Assembly: GCA_015663065.1 (NCBI GenBank)
Contig: DQSX01000213.1
Coordinates: 1 to 7,819, forward strand
From: Sulfurovum sp.
GTDB taxonomy: Bacteria > Campylobacterota > Campylobacteria > Campylobacterales > Sulfurovaceae
Direction: 5' to 3'
DNA: 7,819 nt
Shown: piece after piece, positions 1 through 5,653 of the stretch
Layout of the letters: every line of letters starts with the position of its first letter
How positions within the stretch are numbered: position 1 is the first letter of the stretch
The notes under the pieces: generated by a model
Told to the model about the DNA's origin: nothing
Database searches by the model: none
The model's input: only the letters and a program-made list of their open reading frames with translations
Program-made: the position numbers and the translations under genes

Positions 1-804
1 AACGTACTTGACAAAGTTGCACTGTGCTACGGTCAAATGTCAGAGCCTCCGGGAGCACGTAACCGTATTGCGCTTACAGGTCTTACTATGGCTGAGTACT
101 TTAGAGATGAAATGGGACTAGACGTTCTTATGTTCATCGATAATATCTTTAGGTTTGCTCAATCAGGTTCAGAGATGTCTGCACTTCTTGGCCGTATCCC
201 TTCAGCGGTTGGTTATCAGCCGACACTTGCAAGAGAGATGGGTGCACTTCAGGAAAGAATTACATCTACAACAAAAGGTTCTATTACTTCTGTACAGGCA
301 GTATATGTTCCTGCGGATGACTTGACTGACCCGGCTCCTGCTTCTGTATTTGCTCACTTGGATGCAACAACAGTACTTAACAGATCTATTGCAGAAAAAG
401 GTATTTATCCTGCGGTTGATCCATTGGATTCAACGTCAAGAATGCTTTCTCCTCAAATTGTTGGTGAAGAGCACTATGACCTGGCTCGTGGTGTTCAGCA
501 AATTCTTCAAAAGTACAAAGACCTTCAGGATATTATTGCGATCCTTGGTATGGATGAGCTTTCTGAAGATGACAAATTGGTTGTTGAAAGAGCAAGAAAG
601 ATCGAAAAATACCTTTCTCAGCCGTTCCACGTTGCTGAAGTGTTTACAGGTTCTCCAGGTGTATATGTTACCCTTGAAGAGACTATCGAAGGATTTAAAG
701 GTCTTCTCGAAGGTAAATATGACGATATGAACGAAGCTGCATTCTATATGGTTGGGAATATCGCTGAAGCTATCGCTAAAAACGATAAAATAAACAGTAA
801 ATAA
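1..804 (+). CDS. atpD: ATP synthase F1 subunit beta, 3' part (5' end outside window)
   Basis: This is the catalytic beta subunit of the cytoplasmic F1 sector, which makes ATP from ADP and phosphate using the proton gradient. The frame is open from base 1, so the true start lies upstream; about 267 residues are present of roughly 465 usual for the family, and the Walker A loop is off the window. Visible landmarks are the GQMSEPPGAR segment at the left edge, the Walker B strand LMFID (127-141), the SALLGRIPSAVGYQPTLA segment, the DPLDSTSR segment and a DELSEED-loop variant, DELSEDD, at 553-573. An ATG at 37 is internal, not the start. The gene ends with TAA 24 bases before atpC, with no terminator between them. 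Identification is essentially certain from sequence conservation. Confidence 0.98.
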   Translation, partial: NVLDKVALCYGQMSEPPGARNRIALTGLTMAEYFRDEMGLDVLMFIDNIFRFAQSGSEMSALLGRIPSAVGYQPTLAREMGALQERITSTTKGSITSVQAVYVPADDLTDPAPASVFAHLDATTVLNRSIAEKGIYPAVDPLDSTSRMLSPQIVGEEHYDLARGVQQILQKYKDLQDIIAILGMDELSEDDKLVVERARKIEKYLSQPFHVAEVFTGSPGVYVTLEETIEGFKGLLEGKYDDMNEAAFYMVGNIAEAIAKNDKINSK

Positions 805-828
805 TCTGTTTATTTTAAAAGGATAATT

Positions 829-1215
829 ATGGAACTTATGAAGCTTGAGATAGTCACACCAAACGGTGTGATCTATGACGCTGAAGTGAAACAGGTAACG
901 TTACCGGGGGCAGAGGGTGAATTTGGTGTTCTTCCAAAACACGCCACGCTGGTTTCATTGCTTGATACAGGTGTGATCTCTATTGAAAAACAGGATGGAG
1001 AAGAGATAGCTGTAGCTATTAACTCCGGATATGTGAAAGTGGACGAAGAAAAAACAACATGTATCGTAGATGGTGCAGTTGCGCTCTTCGGCGAGGACAA
1101 CGACCTTGTGCAGGCACTTGAAGATGCGAAAACACTACTTAAAAGTACAGAAGCCTCTAACACAGCTATCGCAGCAGCGGTATCTAAAGTAGAGCACATT
1201 GGAAAGTCTCTCTAA
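829..1215 (+). CDS. atpC: ATP synthase F1 subunit epsilon
   Basis: Epsilon is the small central-stalk subunit that joins the gamma rotor to the c-ring and can inhibit ATP hydrolysis through its C-terminal helices. The 128-residue product has the normal arrangement: an N-terminal beta-sandwich (about residues 1-85, with the family segment LPGAEGEFGVLPKHA near 26-40) and a helical hairpin (about 90-128). It is slightly shorter than the E. coli protein. A strong ribosome site AAAAGGA (817-823) sits five bases before ATG 829; ATG 838 is a less well-spaced alternative. It is the last ATP synthase gene, and its final 17 bases overlap the start of tolQ, so the two are almost certainly on one transcript. 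Confidence 0.96.
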   Translation: MELMKLEIVTPNGVIYDAEVKQVTLPGAEGEFGVLPKHATLVSLLDTGVISIEKQDGEEIAVAINSGYVKVDEEKTTCIVDGAVALFGEDNDLVQALEDAKTLLKSTEASNTAIAAAVSKVEHIGKSL

Positions 1216-1789
1216 ATTGGGGTCTCTCCTGGATTATTTCATTAGCAGCAGTGCTATTACTATTTTTGTACTGCTGTTGCTTTCCATCTATTTTATCACT
1301 ACATTCTGGGTATTTATTGACAGGTACCGCATCATCAATTCACGTATCTCTTCAGAAGCCAGATCACTTAAAGCACTCTATACAGGTCAGTCAAAATCAG
1401 TGGCAAGCAACTCACTTATTTTTACTTATCTGAGCCGTGTAAATGTACCCAATAAAGCCATACTTCAAGCGGCATCTTCTGATGCTATCCGTGTTTCCAC
1501 CAAAGGACTCACCTGGCTTTCTATTATCGCTGCTACGTCTCCTTTTATTGGTCTTTTTGGTACGGTGATCGGTATACTTGAAACTTTCTCAAAACTGGGA
1601 GGTCAGTCTTCCGCTTCTTTGTCAGTGGTCGCACCTGCTATCTCTGAGGCACTCATTGCAACGGCTGCAGGTATTGCTGTGGCAACTTTTGCCTATACAT
1701 TTCACCTCATTTTAAAACGTAAAGCTTATGAACTCTCTTCGCTGCTTGCTTCGCAGTCAGAAGTGATACTCTCTCAGGTAGAGGAGTGA
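1199..1789 (+). CDS. tolQ: TolQ/ExbB-type proton channel subunit of the Tol-Pal motor
   Basis: This inner-membrane protein of the MotA/TolQ/ExbB family forms, with TolR, the stator that converts proton flow into movement of TolA. The 196-residue product has three membrane segments: about 17-40, 104-127 and 146-172. The channel threonines expected from E. coli TolQ appear as T122 (in GLFGTVIG) and T155 (in ALIATAAG), with the same 33-residue spacing. The protein is shorter than E. coli TolQ (about 230). There is no ATG: apart from the start, the protein contains no methionine. TTG 1199 is chosen because it lies inside atpC and leaves the first membrane helix intact; its ribosome site is weak, suggesting coupling to atpC translation. 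TTG 1217 is a less likely alternative. The position before tolR, tolA, tolB and pal favours TolQ over ExbB, although databases often name Campylobacterota members exbB. Confidence 0.93.
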   Translation: MESLSKLGSLLDYFISSSAITIFVLLLLSIYFITTFWVFIDRYRIINSRISSEARSLKALYTGQSKSVASNSLIFTYLSRVNVPNKAILQAASSDAIRVSTKGLTWLSIIAATSPFIGLFGTVIGILETFSKLGGQSSASLSVVAPAISEALIATAAGIAVATFAYTFHLILKRKAYELSSLLASQSEVILSQVEE

Positions 1790-1796
1790 GACAGAC

Positions 1797-2183
1797 ATGT
1801 TCTCTTGGGATGATGATCCGGATCTGAACATTACACCTCTTGTAGATGTCATGCTGGTACTCATGGCAATTCTGATGATCACCGCACCTACCATGACTTT
1901 TCAGGAACAGATCGATCTGCCTCAAGGTTCCAAAACAGTGAAGGTGGAAAAACCTCAAACACTGACCATCCGTATGGATAAAGATCAAAAAATATATTTA
2001 AATAAAGATACTTATACTTTAGCGACTTTTGCAGATGATTTTGTTAACCAGTCTGTAAAATTTAACAAAAATTCAGAAGTATATATACGTGCGGATGAAC
2101 AGTTAAAATACAAAGATGTGATGTATCTTCTCAAGTCTGTCAAAGCAGCAGGGTTTGAGAAGGTATCGCTTATTACCCTATGA
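1797..2183 (+). CDS. tolR: TolR/ExbD-type stator subunit of the Tol-Pal motor
   Basis: TolR is a single-pass inner-membrane partner of TolQ with a periplasmic domain. The 128-residue product starts with a short acidic cytoplasmic stretch (WDDDPD), then the family signature NITPLVDVMLVLMAIL; D17 in this helix matches the proton-carrying aspartate of TolR/ExbD (Asp23 in E. coli TolR). The membrane helix covers about 13-32 and the remaining 95 residues form the periplasmic domain, ending in a strand-rich VYIRADEQLKYKDVM segment typical of the family. The ribosome site GAGGAG (1781-1786) lies within the last codons of tolQ, ten bases before the ATG, and seven bases separate the two genes. The C-terminal TGA overlaps the tolA ATG. 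It could equally be called exbD; context supports tolR. Confidence 0.93.
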   Translation: MFSWDDDPDLNITPLVDVMLVLMAILMITAPTMTFQEQIDLPQGSKTVKVEKPQTLTIRMDKDQKIYLNKDTYTLATFADDFVNQSVKFNKNSEVYIRADEQLKYKDVMYLLKSVKAAGFEKVSLITL

Positions 2184-2959
2184 GTAAGTTTTCAAAACTT
2201 ATACCCGGTATGTCGGCGGTAGGTATCTACTTTCTCACGATAGGTCTGCTGATCTTCTATTTCAACACAAGAAGCGAAGAAAAAATAAAGAATTACGTCA
2301 AAAAAGATGAACACCGCATTCAAGTGGCACTTTCAAGCGGTGCGCAGGTAAAAAAAGTCAAAAAAAGCAAAAAAAAAGCAGCTGTCAAGCCTAAAAAACG
2401 TGTACAAAAAAAGGTAAAGCAAAAACCTAAAGTGTCCACAAAAAAGAGAGTTATTAAAGAGAAAGTTGTTAAGAAAAAACCTGTAAAGAAAAAAGTAAAA
2501 CCTAAAAAGAAAAACAATACTAAAGATCTTTTCAAAAATGTAAAAGCACCTAAAAAGAAGAGTCTCATAAAAGTGACCGATAGACCTGTTACAAGAAAAC
2601 CTAAAAGTAATTTTATTAAAGTATCAGACAATAAAAAGTCGGCAACGCAGCACATCAATAATTCTCTTAAAGATCAACAAAGTAAACAAAGTGGTGTAGA
2701 GAATGCGTATTTGGCGAAAGTACAGCGTATGCTTGAAGGTTGGCCTGCACAGAGCGAATATGCCGGAGAAAAGGTTAAAGTATATCTTTACATAAGTCCA
2801 AACGGTTTTTTTGAATTTAAAATAAAATCTGCCTCACGAAATGCGAACTTTAACGCGGGACTCACAGAATACCTTGAACAACTTCAGGAATTTGGTTTCG
2901 GACACCATAATGGTGGAAGAACATACAAGTTTGAAGCTGAGTTTATTGCAAAAGAGTAA
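2180..2959 (+). CDS. tolA: TolA/TonB-like periplasm-spanning protein
   Basis: This is the energy-transmitting protein anchored in the inner membrane and reaching through the periplasm toward TolB and Pal. The 259 residues divide into a short cytoplasmic tail, one membrane helix (about 11-28), a very basic linker (about 57-147) and a C-terminal domain (about 172-259) resembling the TolA III/TonB C-terminal fold, with a VKVYLYISPNGFFEFKI strand pair. Residues 58-111 contain 29 lysines in 54 positions. It is much shorter than E. coli TolA (421), mainly because the middle domain is short. The start ATG overlaps the tolR TGA (ATGA), so translation is coupled. The gene has several long A runs (for example nine A at 2369-2377). 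Sequence alone does not firmly separate TolA from TonB; the operon does. Confidence 0.86.
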   Translation: MSKFSKLIPGMSAVGIYFLTIGLLIFYFNTRSEEKIKNYVKKDEHRIQVALSSGAQVKKVKKSKKKAAVKPKKRVQKKVKQKPKVSTKKRVIKEKVVKKKPVKKKVKPKKKNNTKDLFKNVKAPKKKSLIKVTDRPVTRKPKSNFIKVSDNKKSATQHINNSLKDQQSKQSGVENAYLAKVQRMLEGWPAQSEYAGEKVKVYLYISPNGFFEFKIKSASRNANFNAGLTEYLEQLQEFGFGHHNGGRTYKFEAEFIAKE

Positions 2960-3271
2960 GCTAAGTGTTCCAAAAAGTCACTGTTTTACACATCCCCCGT
3001 CAACGCCATTAAGTTAAGAATGTTTTACTGGCATTGGAACCTGTAACGTGTTCACGGATAAGCGATAGCTTACGCATCAAAGTTTTTTACTTAAACAAGT
3101 TTCTTGCCTAAACAAGTGCCCAACGGAAATACCCTTGGGGTGTTAGGGTTCCTAAAGAGCATTGCATACTTCACTCCCAAACTACTCCATAACATATCAT
3201 TCGTAGGTTTGGCAGAGCCAAACCTACAGAAGAGCATTTGTAATACTATAGAATAAGATTGACAAAAATTC
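2960..3271. other. Gene-free, dyad-rich spacer between convergent tolA and carbonic anhydrase genes
   Basis: I find no convincing gene in these 312 bases, which separate two convergent genes. The stretch is not featureless. It has a 7-base inverted pair GTTCCAA (2967-2973) and TTGGAAC (3034-3040), an 8-base direct repeat TGTTTTAC (2982-2989 and 3021-3028) inside it, a small hairpin TAAGC/GCTTA (3059-3072), a short ACCC/GGGT hairpin near 3131-3141, two copies of AAGAGCATT (3155-3163 and 3230-3238) and a perfect 11-base stem (3203-3227). A 34-codon minus-strand frame (3091-3195) exists but has no ribosome site. No clear intrinsic terminator for tolA is visible. It may be a dispersed intergenic repeat or a remnant of the rearrangement that placed the minus-strand genes here; that is inference. 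Confidence 0.6.
3203..3227. repeat. Perfect 11-bp inverted repeat (REP-like hairpin)
   Basis: GTAGGTTTGGC is followed by a three-base loop (AGA) and its exact reverse complement. Neither strand has a T run directly after the stem, so this is not a standard intrinsic terminator, although a stem of this strength between convergent genes could still slow polymerase or protect mRNA 3' ends. The compact perfect palindrome resembles extragenic REP or small mobile palindromes found in many copies in bacterial genomes; copy number cannot be judged from one window. Confidence 0.75.
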
Positions 3272-4000
3272 TTACTCTGCTTCTACTTTTCTGTCGTGTA
3301 GTTCCTGGATAGGACGTTCATTGTCTACGTAATACTTTCTGAATGCCTCGATCTGCTCTTTTGATGCAGTGGCAGGTTGTTTAAGCAGGTACCATTGTAC
3401 ATTTTCTGAACATGGAGGTGTGGTTAACGAACCTACATAGTGAAAATAGTGCTGTGTATCTGCAGGGAGAAGGTCAGCAGGGTCTATTCTGATCTCTTTG
3501 TTCAGCCCACCAAGGACATTGTCTAAAATAGCATTGTTTTTTCCCTCTTCAAAAAAGACCGCAATGACCGCTAACTGTTTTGTTTTCATATTTTGGTGTA
3601 CGAGGTGTACCACCATGTCGTAACGTTTACCATCCACTGTGTGTTCAGATTTACCATGGAAGTGGAACTGTAAAAGTTTGAATGTTTCACCATGAAGTTC
3701 AATGGTTCCACCCTCTTTAGGTGTGACTTTAATGGAGTGACCATTGTCAATCACTTTTGCTGTAGTATGCACATCTTCATGCAGTGTAAGTTTATAGCTG
3801 GTATCCATTTTAACACTTTTTCCCGGTACAATGTTAATAGGTGACTGTGCATGCCCTTTTGCACAGGTTTTAGAAAAATCACCCCAGTGCGATGGACCAT
3901 TTTGAGAGTAGTCCCAGTGTTTTTCATGTTTAGTATCTTGTGCAAATGCTGTAGAACTGAGCAGTGCTGCTGTAGTAGCAGCTATCATTATTTTTTTCAT
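3272..4000 (-). CDS. Secreted alpha-class carbonic anhydrase
   Basis: The enzyme interconverts CO2 and bicarbonate and should act in the periplasm. The 242-residue precursor has a classic signal peptide (MKK, hydrophobic core, cleavage after AFA at residue 20). The mature part carries all alpha-class hallmarks: zinc histidines H113 and H115 (QFHFHG) and H132 (VVHLVH), gatekeeper E119 in SEHT, catalytic threonine T193 in GSLTTPP, and H88 in the position of the human CA II proton shuttle H64. C46 and C197 are placed for the disulfide usual in bacterial members. Size is close to the periplasmic alpha-CA of Helicobacter pylori. An AAAAGGA ribosome site precedes the ATG by seven bases. It lies downstream of Memo on the same strand but 147 bases away, with a probable terminator and promoter between, so it is likely a separate unit. 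In an autotroph or acid-exposed cell it would manage CO2/bicarbonate supply and pH; that role is inferred. Confidence 0.96.
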   Translation of the reverse strand: MKKIMIAATTAALLSSTAFAQDTKHEKHWDYSQNGPSHWGDFSKTCAKGHAQSPINIVPGKSVKMDTSYKLTLHEDVHTTAKVIDNGHSIKVTPKEGGTIELHGETFKLLQFHFHGKSEHTVDGKRYDMVVHLVHQNMKTKQLAVIAVFFEEGKNNAILDNVLGGLNKEIRIDPADLLPADTQHYFHYVGSLTTPPCSENVQWYLLKQPATASKEQIEAFRKYYVDNERPIQELHDRKVEAE

Positions 4001-4028
4001 AGAGTAATCCTTTTAGTTAGTTATATCT

Positions 4029-4034
4029 ATTATA
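4029..4034 (-). promoter_or_regulatory. Candidate -10 element for the carbonic anhydrase gene
   Basis: On the minus strand a perfect TATAAT occurs 28 bases before the carbonic anhydrase ATG, in a very AT-rich leader. No good -35 hexamer is present at 16-18 bases, which is common for the housekeeping sigma factor of Campylobacterota, where AT-rich periodic upstream DNA replaces it. The call rests on position and match only. Confidence 0.45.
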
Positions 4035-4110
4035 AAATAATAGGGTTAAAGAAGATTGAATTTAATGTATTCACCCTCTATAAAAGAGAGATATAAATAA
4101 AAAATTATAA

Positions 4111-4149
4111 AAATATTTTAGAAGAACATTTATATTGATCAAGTTCTTC
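4111..4149 (-). terminator. Candidate terminator after Memo
   Basis: Read on the minus strand, GAAGAAC (4149-4143, overlapping the Memo stop codon) can pair with GTTCTTC (4127-4121) across a 15-base loop and is followed by a T-rich run (TAAAATATTTTT). The stem is only seven pairs with a long loop, so it would be a weak terminator. It fits the idea that the carbonic anhydrase gene is transcribed separately. Confidence 0.4.
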
Positions 4150-4954
4150 AGTAAAATATGGCAGAAGTGTAGCCTACTACCGAGCTGTTGTCCCCACTTG
4201 CATCAGCTGATGTTCTGTAGTCAAGCAGTTTTGACTTGAGCCTGTGTTTGTTTGCTGCAAGTATCAATGCCTGGATACCTATGATACCACAGGCTTCACA
4301 TCCCTCTTTTAATTTGTTACTGTCCAATTTTTCAATGGCTTTGAGACAAGTATGGTCAAGCTCTTTTGCACGACCCAAGCTGTGAAAATGGCTGAGATCA
4401 GTGCTGATAACAAGTAGATTGTCTTTATTGTTAAGAAGAGCAGAAAGTATGGGCGCAAGACTCTCTGCTTTCATATCTCCATAAATAAGCTCTATGACCG
4501 GTATATTAGAGAAATAGTGTTGTATAAAAGGCATTTGTACTTCAGTGGAGTGCTCTCGTTGATGTGCCAGTGGTTCAAAAGCAATGTTGAACTCTTTTGC
4601 CAGGGCAAAAAGATACGCAGAGTCTATGGAAATGTCACCACAGGGTGTTTCATATTTTTCATAATAAGAGCCAGAGATACCTTTGAAGTAGTGATGGTGA
4701 CTCGGTCCTATGACAATGATGCGTCTGGCTTTGGCATTTTGTAAAAATCTGTAAGCAAAATTTGCCGTAAATCCACTGTAAATATAACCGGCATGCGGTA
4801 CGATGACCGCTCTAGGTACAATATCCAATATCTCTTTTTTGATGTTCAGTTTGTCAAATGCAAGATTGAATTTATTGATGTCTGCTGATAGTTTAGAGCA
4901 AGACCCCGGATAAAATTGTCCGGCAACTGCAGCTTTTCGTGTAGGTTCGCTCAT
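4148..4954 (-). CDS. Memo family protein (AmmeMemoRadiSam system protein B)
   Basis: A 268-residue cytoplasmic protein of the Memo family, related in fold to LigB-type extradiol dioxygenases. Family segments seen in order are VPHAGYIYSG (53-61), IGPSHHHYF (82-90), HSTEVQMPF (135-143), STDLSHFHSLG (184-194) and ACGIIGIQAL (221-230). H54, H86, H189/H191 and C222 fall where the human MEMO1 metal-site residues (histidines and a cysteine) would be expected. The frame is open to ATG 5041, but ATG 4954 is the real start: it overlaps the AMMECR1 stop (ATGA), has an AAGGAG ribosome site five bases upstream, and begins the protein at the conserved region; the longer form would add 29 residues encoded inside AMMECR1. 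In bacteria and archaea Memo occurs with AMMECR1 and a radical-SAM protein, but the reaction is unknown. No function is asserted beyond family membership. Confidence 0.93.
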   Translation of the reverse strand: MSEPTRKAAVAGQFYPGSCSKLSADINKFNLAFDKLNIKKEILDIVPRAVIVPHAGYIYSGFTANFAYRFLQNAKARRIIVIGPSHHHYFKGISGSYYEKYETPCGDISIDSAYLFALAKEFNIAFEPLAHQREHSTEVQMPFIQHYFSNIPVIELIYGDMKAESLAPILSALLNNKDNLLVISTDLSHFHSLGRAKELDHTCLKAIEKLDSNKLKEGCEACGIIGIQALILAANKHRLKSKLLDYRTSADASGDNSSVVGYTSAIFY

Positions 4955-5508
4955 GACCGCTCCTTGTAGTCTCTGACCTGATAGGTAGAAATATCGGGAT
5001 GTTGTAGGAGGCAGTCTCTGCTTAGTCCTGCTTTTTGACACAGTGAAGCAAAGAAGTCATCAAAGGTCGGCAACGCTTCCCAGACTTGAGGCAGGTAGGT
5101 CGCCTTTTGTTTGTTAAGTGTCAGTATGACACCGTCTTTTAGCGGTGTGATCTTTTTTTTGAGATCATCGATGTCAGAGTAGTGCAGTGTTTGTGGTTCG
5201 GAGAGTATGGAAACCTCTACAGTAATATGATCGAGCTCTTCCAACGTGAGCGGATTGAACCTGGGGTCACGCAGTGCTGCAGCCTGGGCATTGGAGATAA
5301 TATCTTTATAGAGTGGCTGATACGCTTGCAGTGAACCTATGCAGCCTCTCAATGCACCATTTTCTTTTGTATTGAGTGTCACAAAAGCTGCTCCGTTCTC
5401 TTTGAGCTCAGGGTACGTTTCCAGTGCTTTTGGCAAGTCAAAATTTTCAGGCTGGTTCAGTGCCACTAAAATGGCTGCTTTGGCTAAAGCTATGAGTATT
5501 TCATGCAT
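4951..5508 (-). CDS. AMMECR1 domain protein (AmmeMemoRadiSam system protein A)
   Basis: A 185-residue soluble protein made almost wholly of the AMMECR1 domain. The invariant LRGCIGS motif is at residues 53-59; further family segments are AALRDPRF (77-84), ITVEVSILSEP (95-105) and ATYLPQVWE (136-144). There is no signal peptide or membrane segment. ATG 5508 has a strong AAGGAG ribosome site six bases upstream and yields the expected family length. The TGA overlaps the ATG of Memo, so the two proteins are made from one coupled message and probably work together. Biochemical function is unresolved in all domains of life. It is transcribed away from tolB across a shared intergenic region. The usual third member, a radical-SAM enzyme, is not in this window. 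Confidence 0.94.
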   Translation of the reverse strand: MHEILIALAKAAILVALNQPENFDLPKALETYPELKENGAAFVTLNTKENGALRGCIGSLQAYQPLYKDIISNAQAAALRDPRFNPLTLEELDHITVEVSILSEPQTLHYSDIDDLKKKITPLKDGVILTLNKQKATYLPQVWEALPTFDDFFASLCQKAGLSRDCLLQHPDISTYQVRDYKERS

Positions 5509-5530
5509 GGCTGACTCCTTCTTCTCTAAA

Positions 5531-5560
5531 ACTATAGTCTTATTTTAACATAATTTCCAA
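5531..5560 (-). promoter_or_regulatory. Candidate promoter(s) for the AMMECR1-Memo operon
   Basis: On the minus strand two overlapping options are visible. One is an extended -10, TGTTAAAAT (5550-5542). The other is TATAGT (5536-5531) with TTGGAA (5560-5555) at an 18-base spacing. Either would give a short leader ahead of the ribosome site. The sequence does not decide between them. Confidence 0.4.
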
Positions 5561-5579
5561 GCTGCCCATTTTTTATTTT

Positions 5580-5599
5580 AATATTCATTAATGAAGATT
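5580..5599. promoter_or_regulatory. 20-bp near-perfect dyad, possible operator
   Basis: The core TTCATTAATGAA (5584-5595) is a perfect 12-base palindrome; pairing resumes on both sides so that 9 of 10 arm positions match over 5580-5599 (single mismatch A5583/G5596). It lies in the divergent AMMECR1/tolB intergenic region, just upstream of the candidate tolB -10, where a bound dimer would overlap the -35 zone. AT-rich composition makes chance palindromes commoner, so this is a candidate only. Confidence 0.4.
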
Positions 5600-5611
5600 T
5601 CAACTCCTCCT

Positions 5612-5620
5612 TGATACAAT
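5612..5620 (+). promoter_or_regulatory. Candidate extended -10 promoter for tolB-pal-cpoB
   Basis: TGATACAAT fits the TGn-TAtAAT extended -10 pattern with one change and lies 33 bases before the tolB start. A promoter is needed here because tolB is cut off from tolA by three opposite-strand genes. No strong -35 is present. Confidence 0.45.
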
Positions 5621-5653
5621 GTTTAGTTAAATAACAAAATTTAAGGACAGAGT

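Noticed and set aside
350..730. 126-residue plus-strand frame inside atpD
   Set aside because: It lies wholly within the strongly conserved atpD frame and its translation resembles no protein family; it is a shadow.
2320..2658. 112-residue minus-strand frame rich in Phe and Leu opposite tolA
   Set aside because: The Phe/Leu richness is simply the complement of AAA/AAG lysine codons in tolA; no ribosome site is present.
3119..3150. GCCCAAC ... GTTAGGG as an integron attC site
   Set aside because: The first heptamer fits the attC consensus but the second does not end in a pyrimidine, the span is too short and inner arms are poor; no integrase or cassette array is seen.
3250..3278. Nine-pair stem (one G-U) over the carbonic anhydrase stop as a terminator
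   Set aside because: Read on the minus strand it pairs well, but no T run follows the stem and the loop is 11 bases, so it is not a supported intrinsic terminator.
3851..4096. 81-residue plus-strand frame across the carbonic anhydrase start
   Set aside because: It runs antisense to the signal peptide and leader of a clear gene, with no ribosome site or recognisable domain.
4955..5041. Longer Memo start at ATG 5041 adding 29 residues
   Set aside because: The extra residues come from the AMMECR1 coding region read out of frame; ATG 4954 has an excellent ribosome site and matches the family N-terminus.
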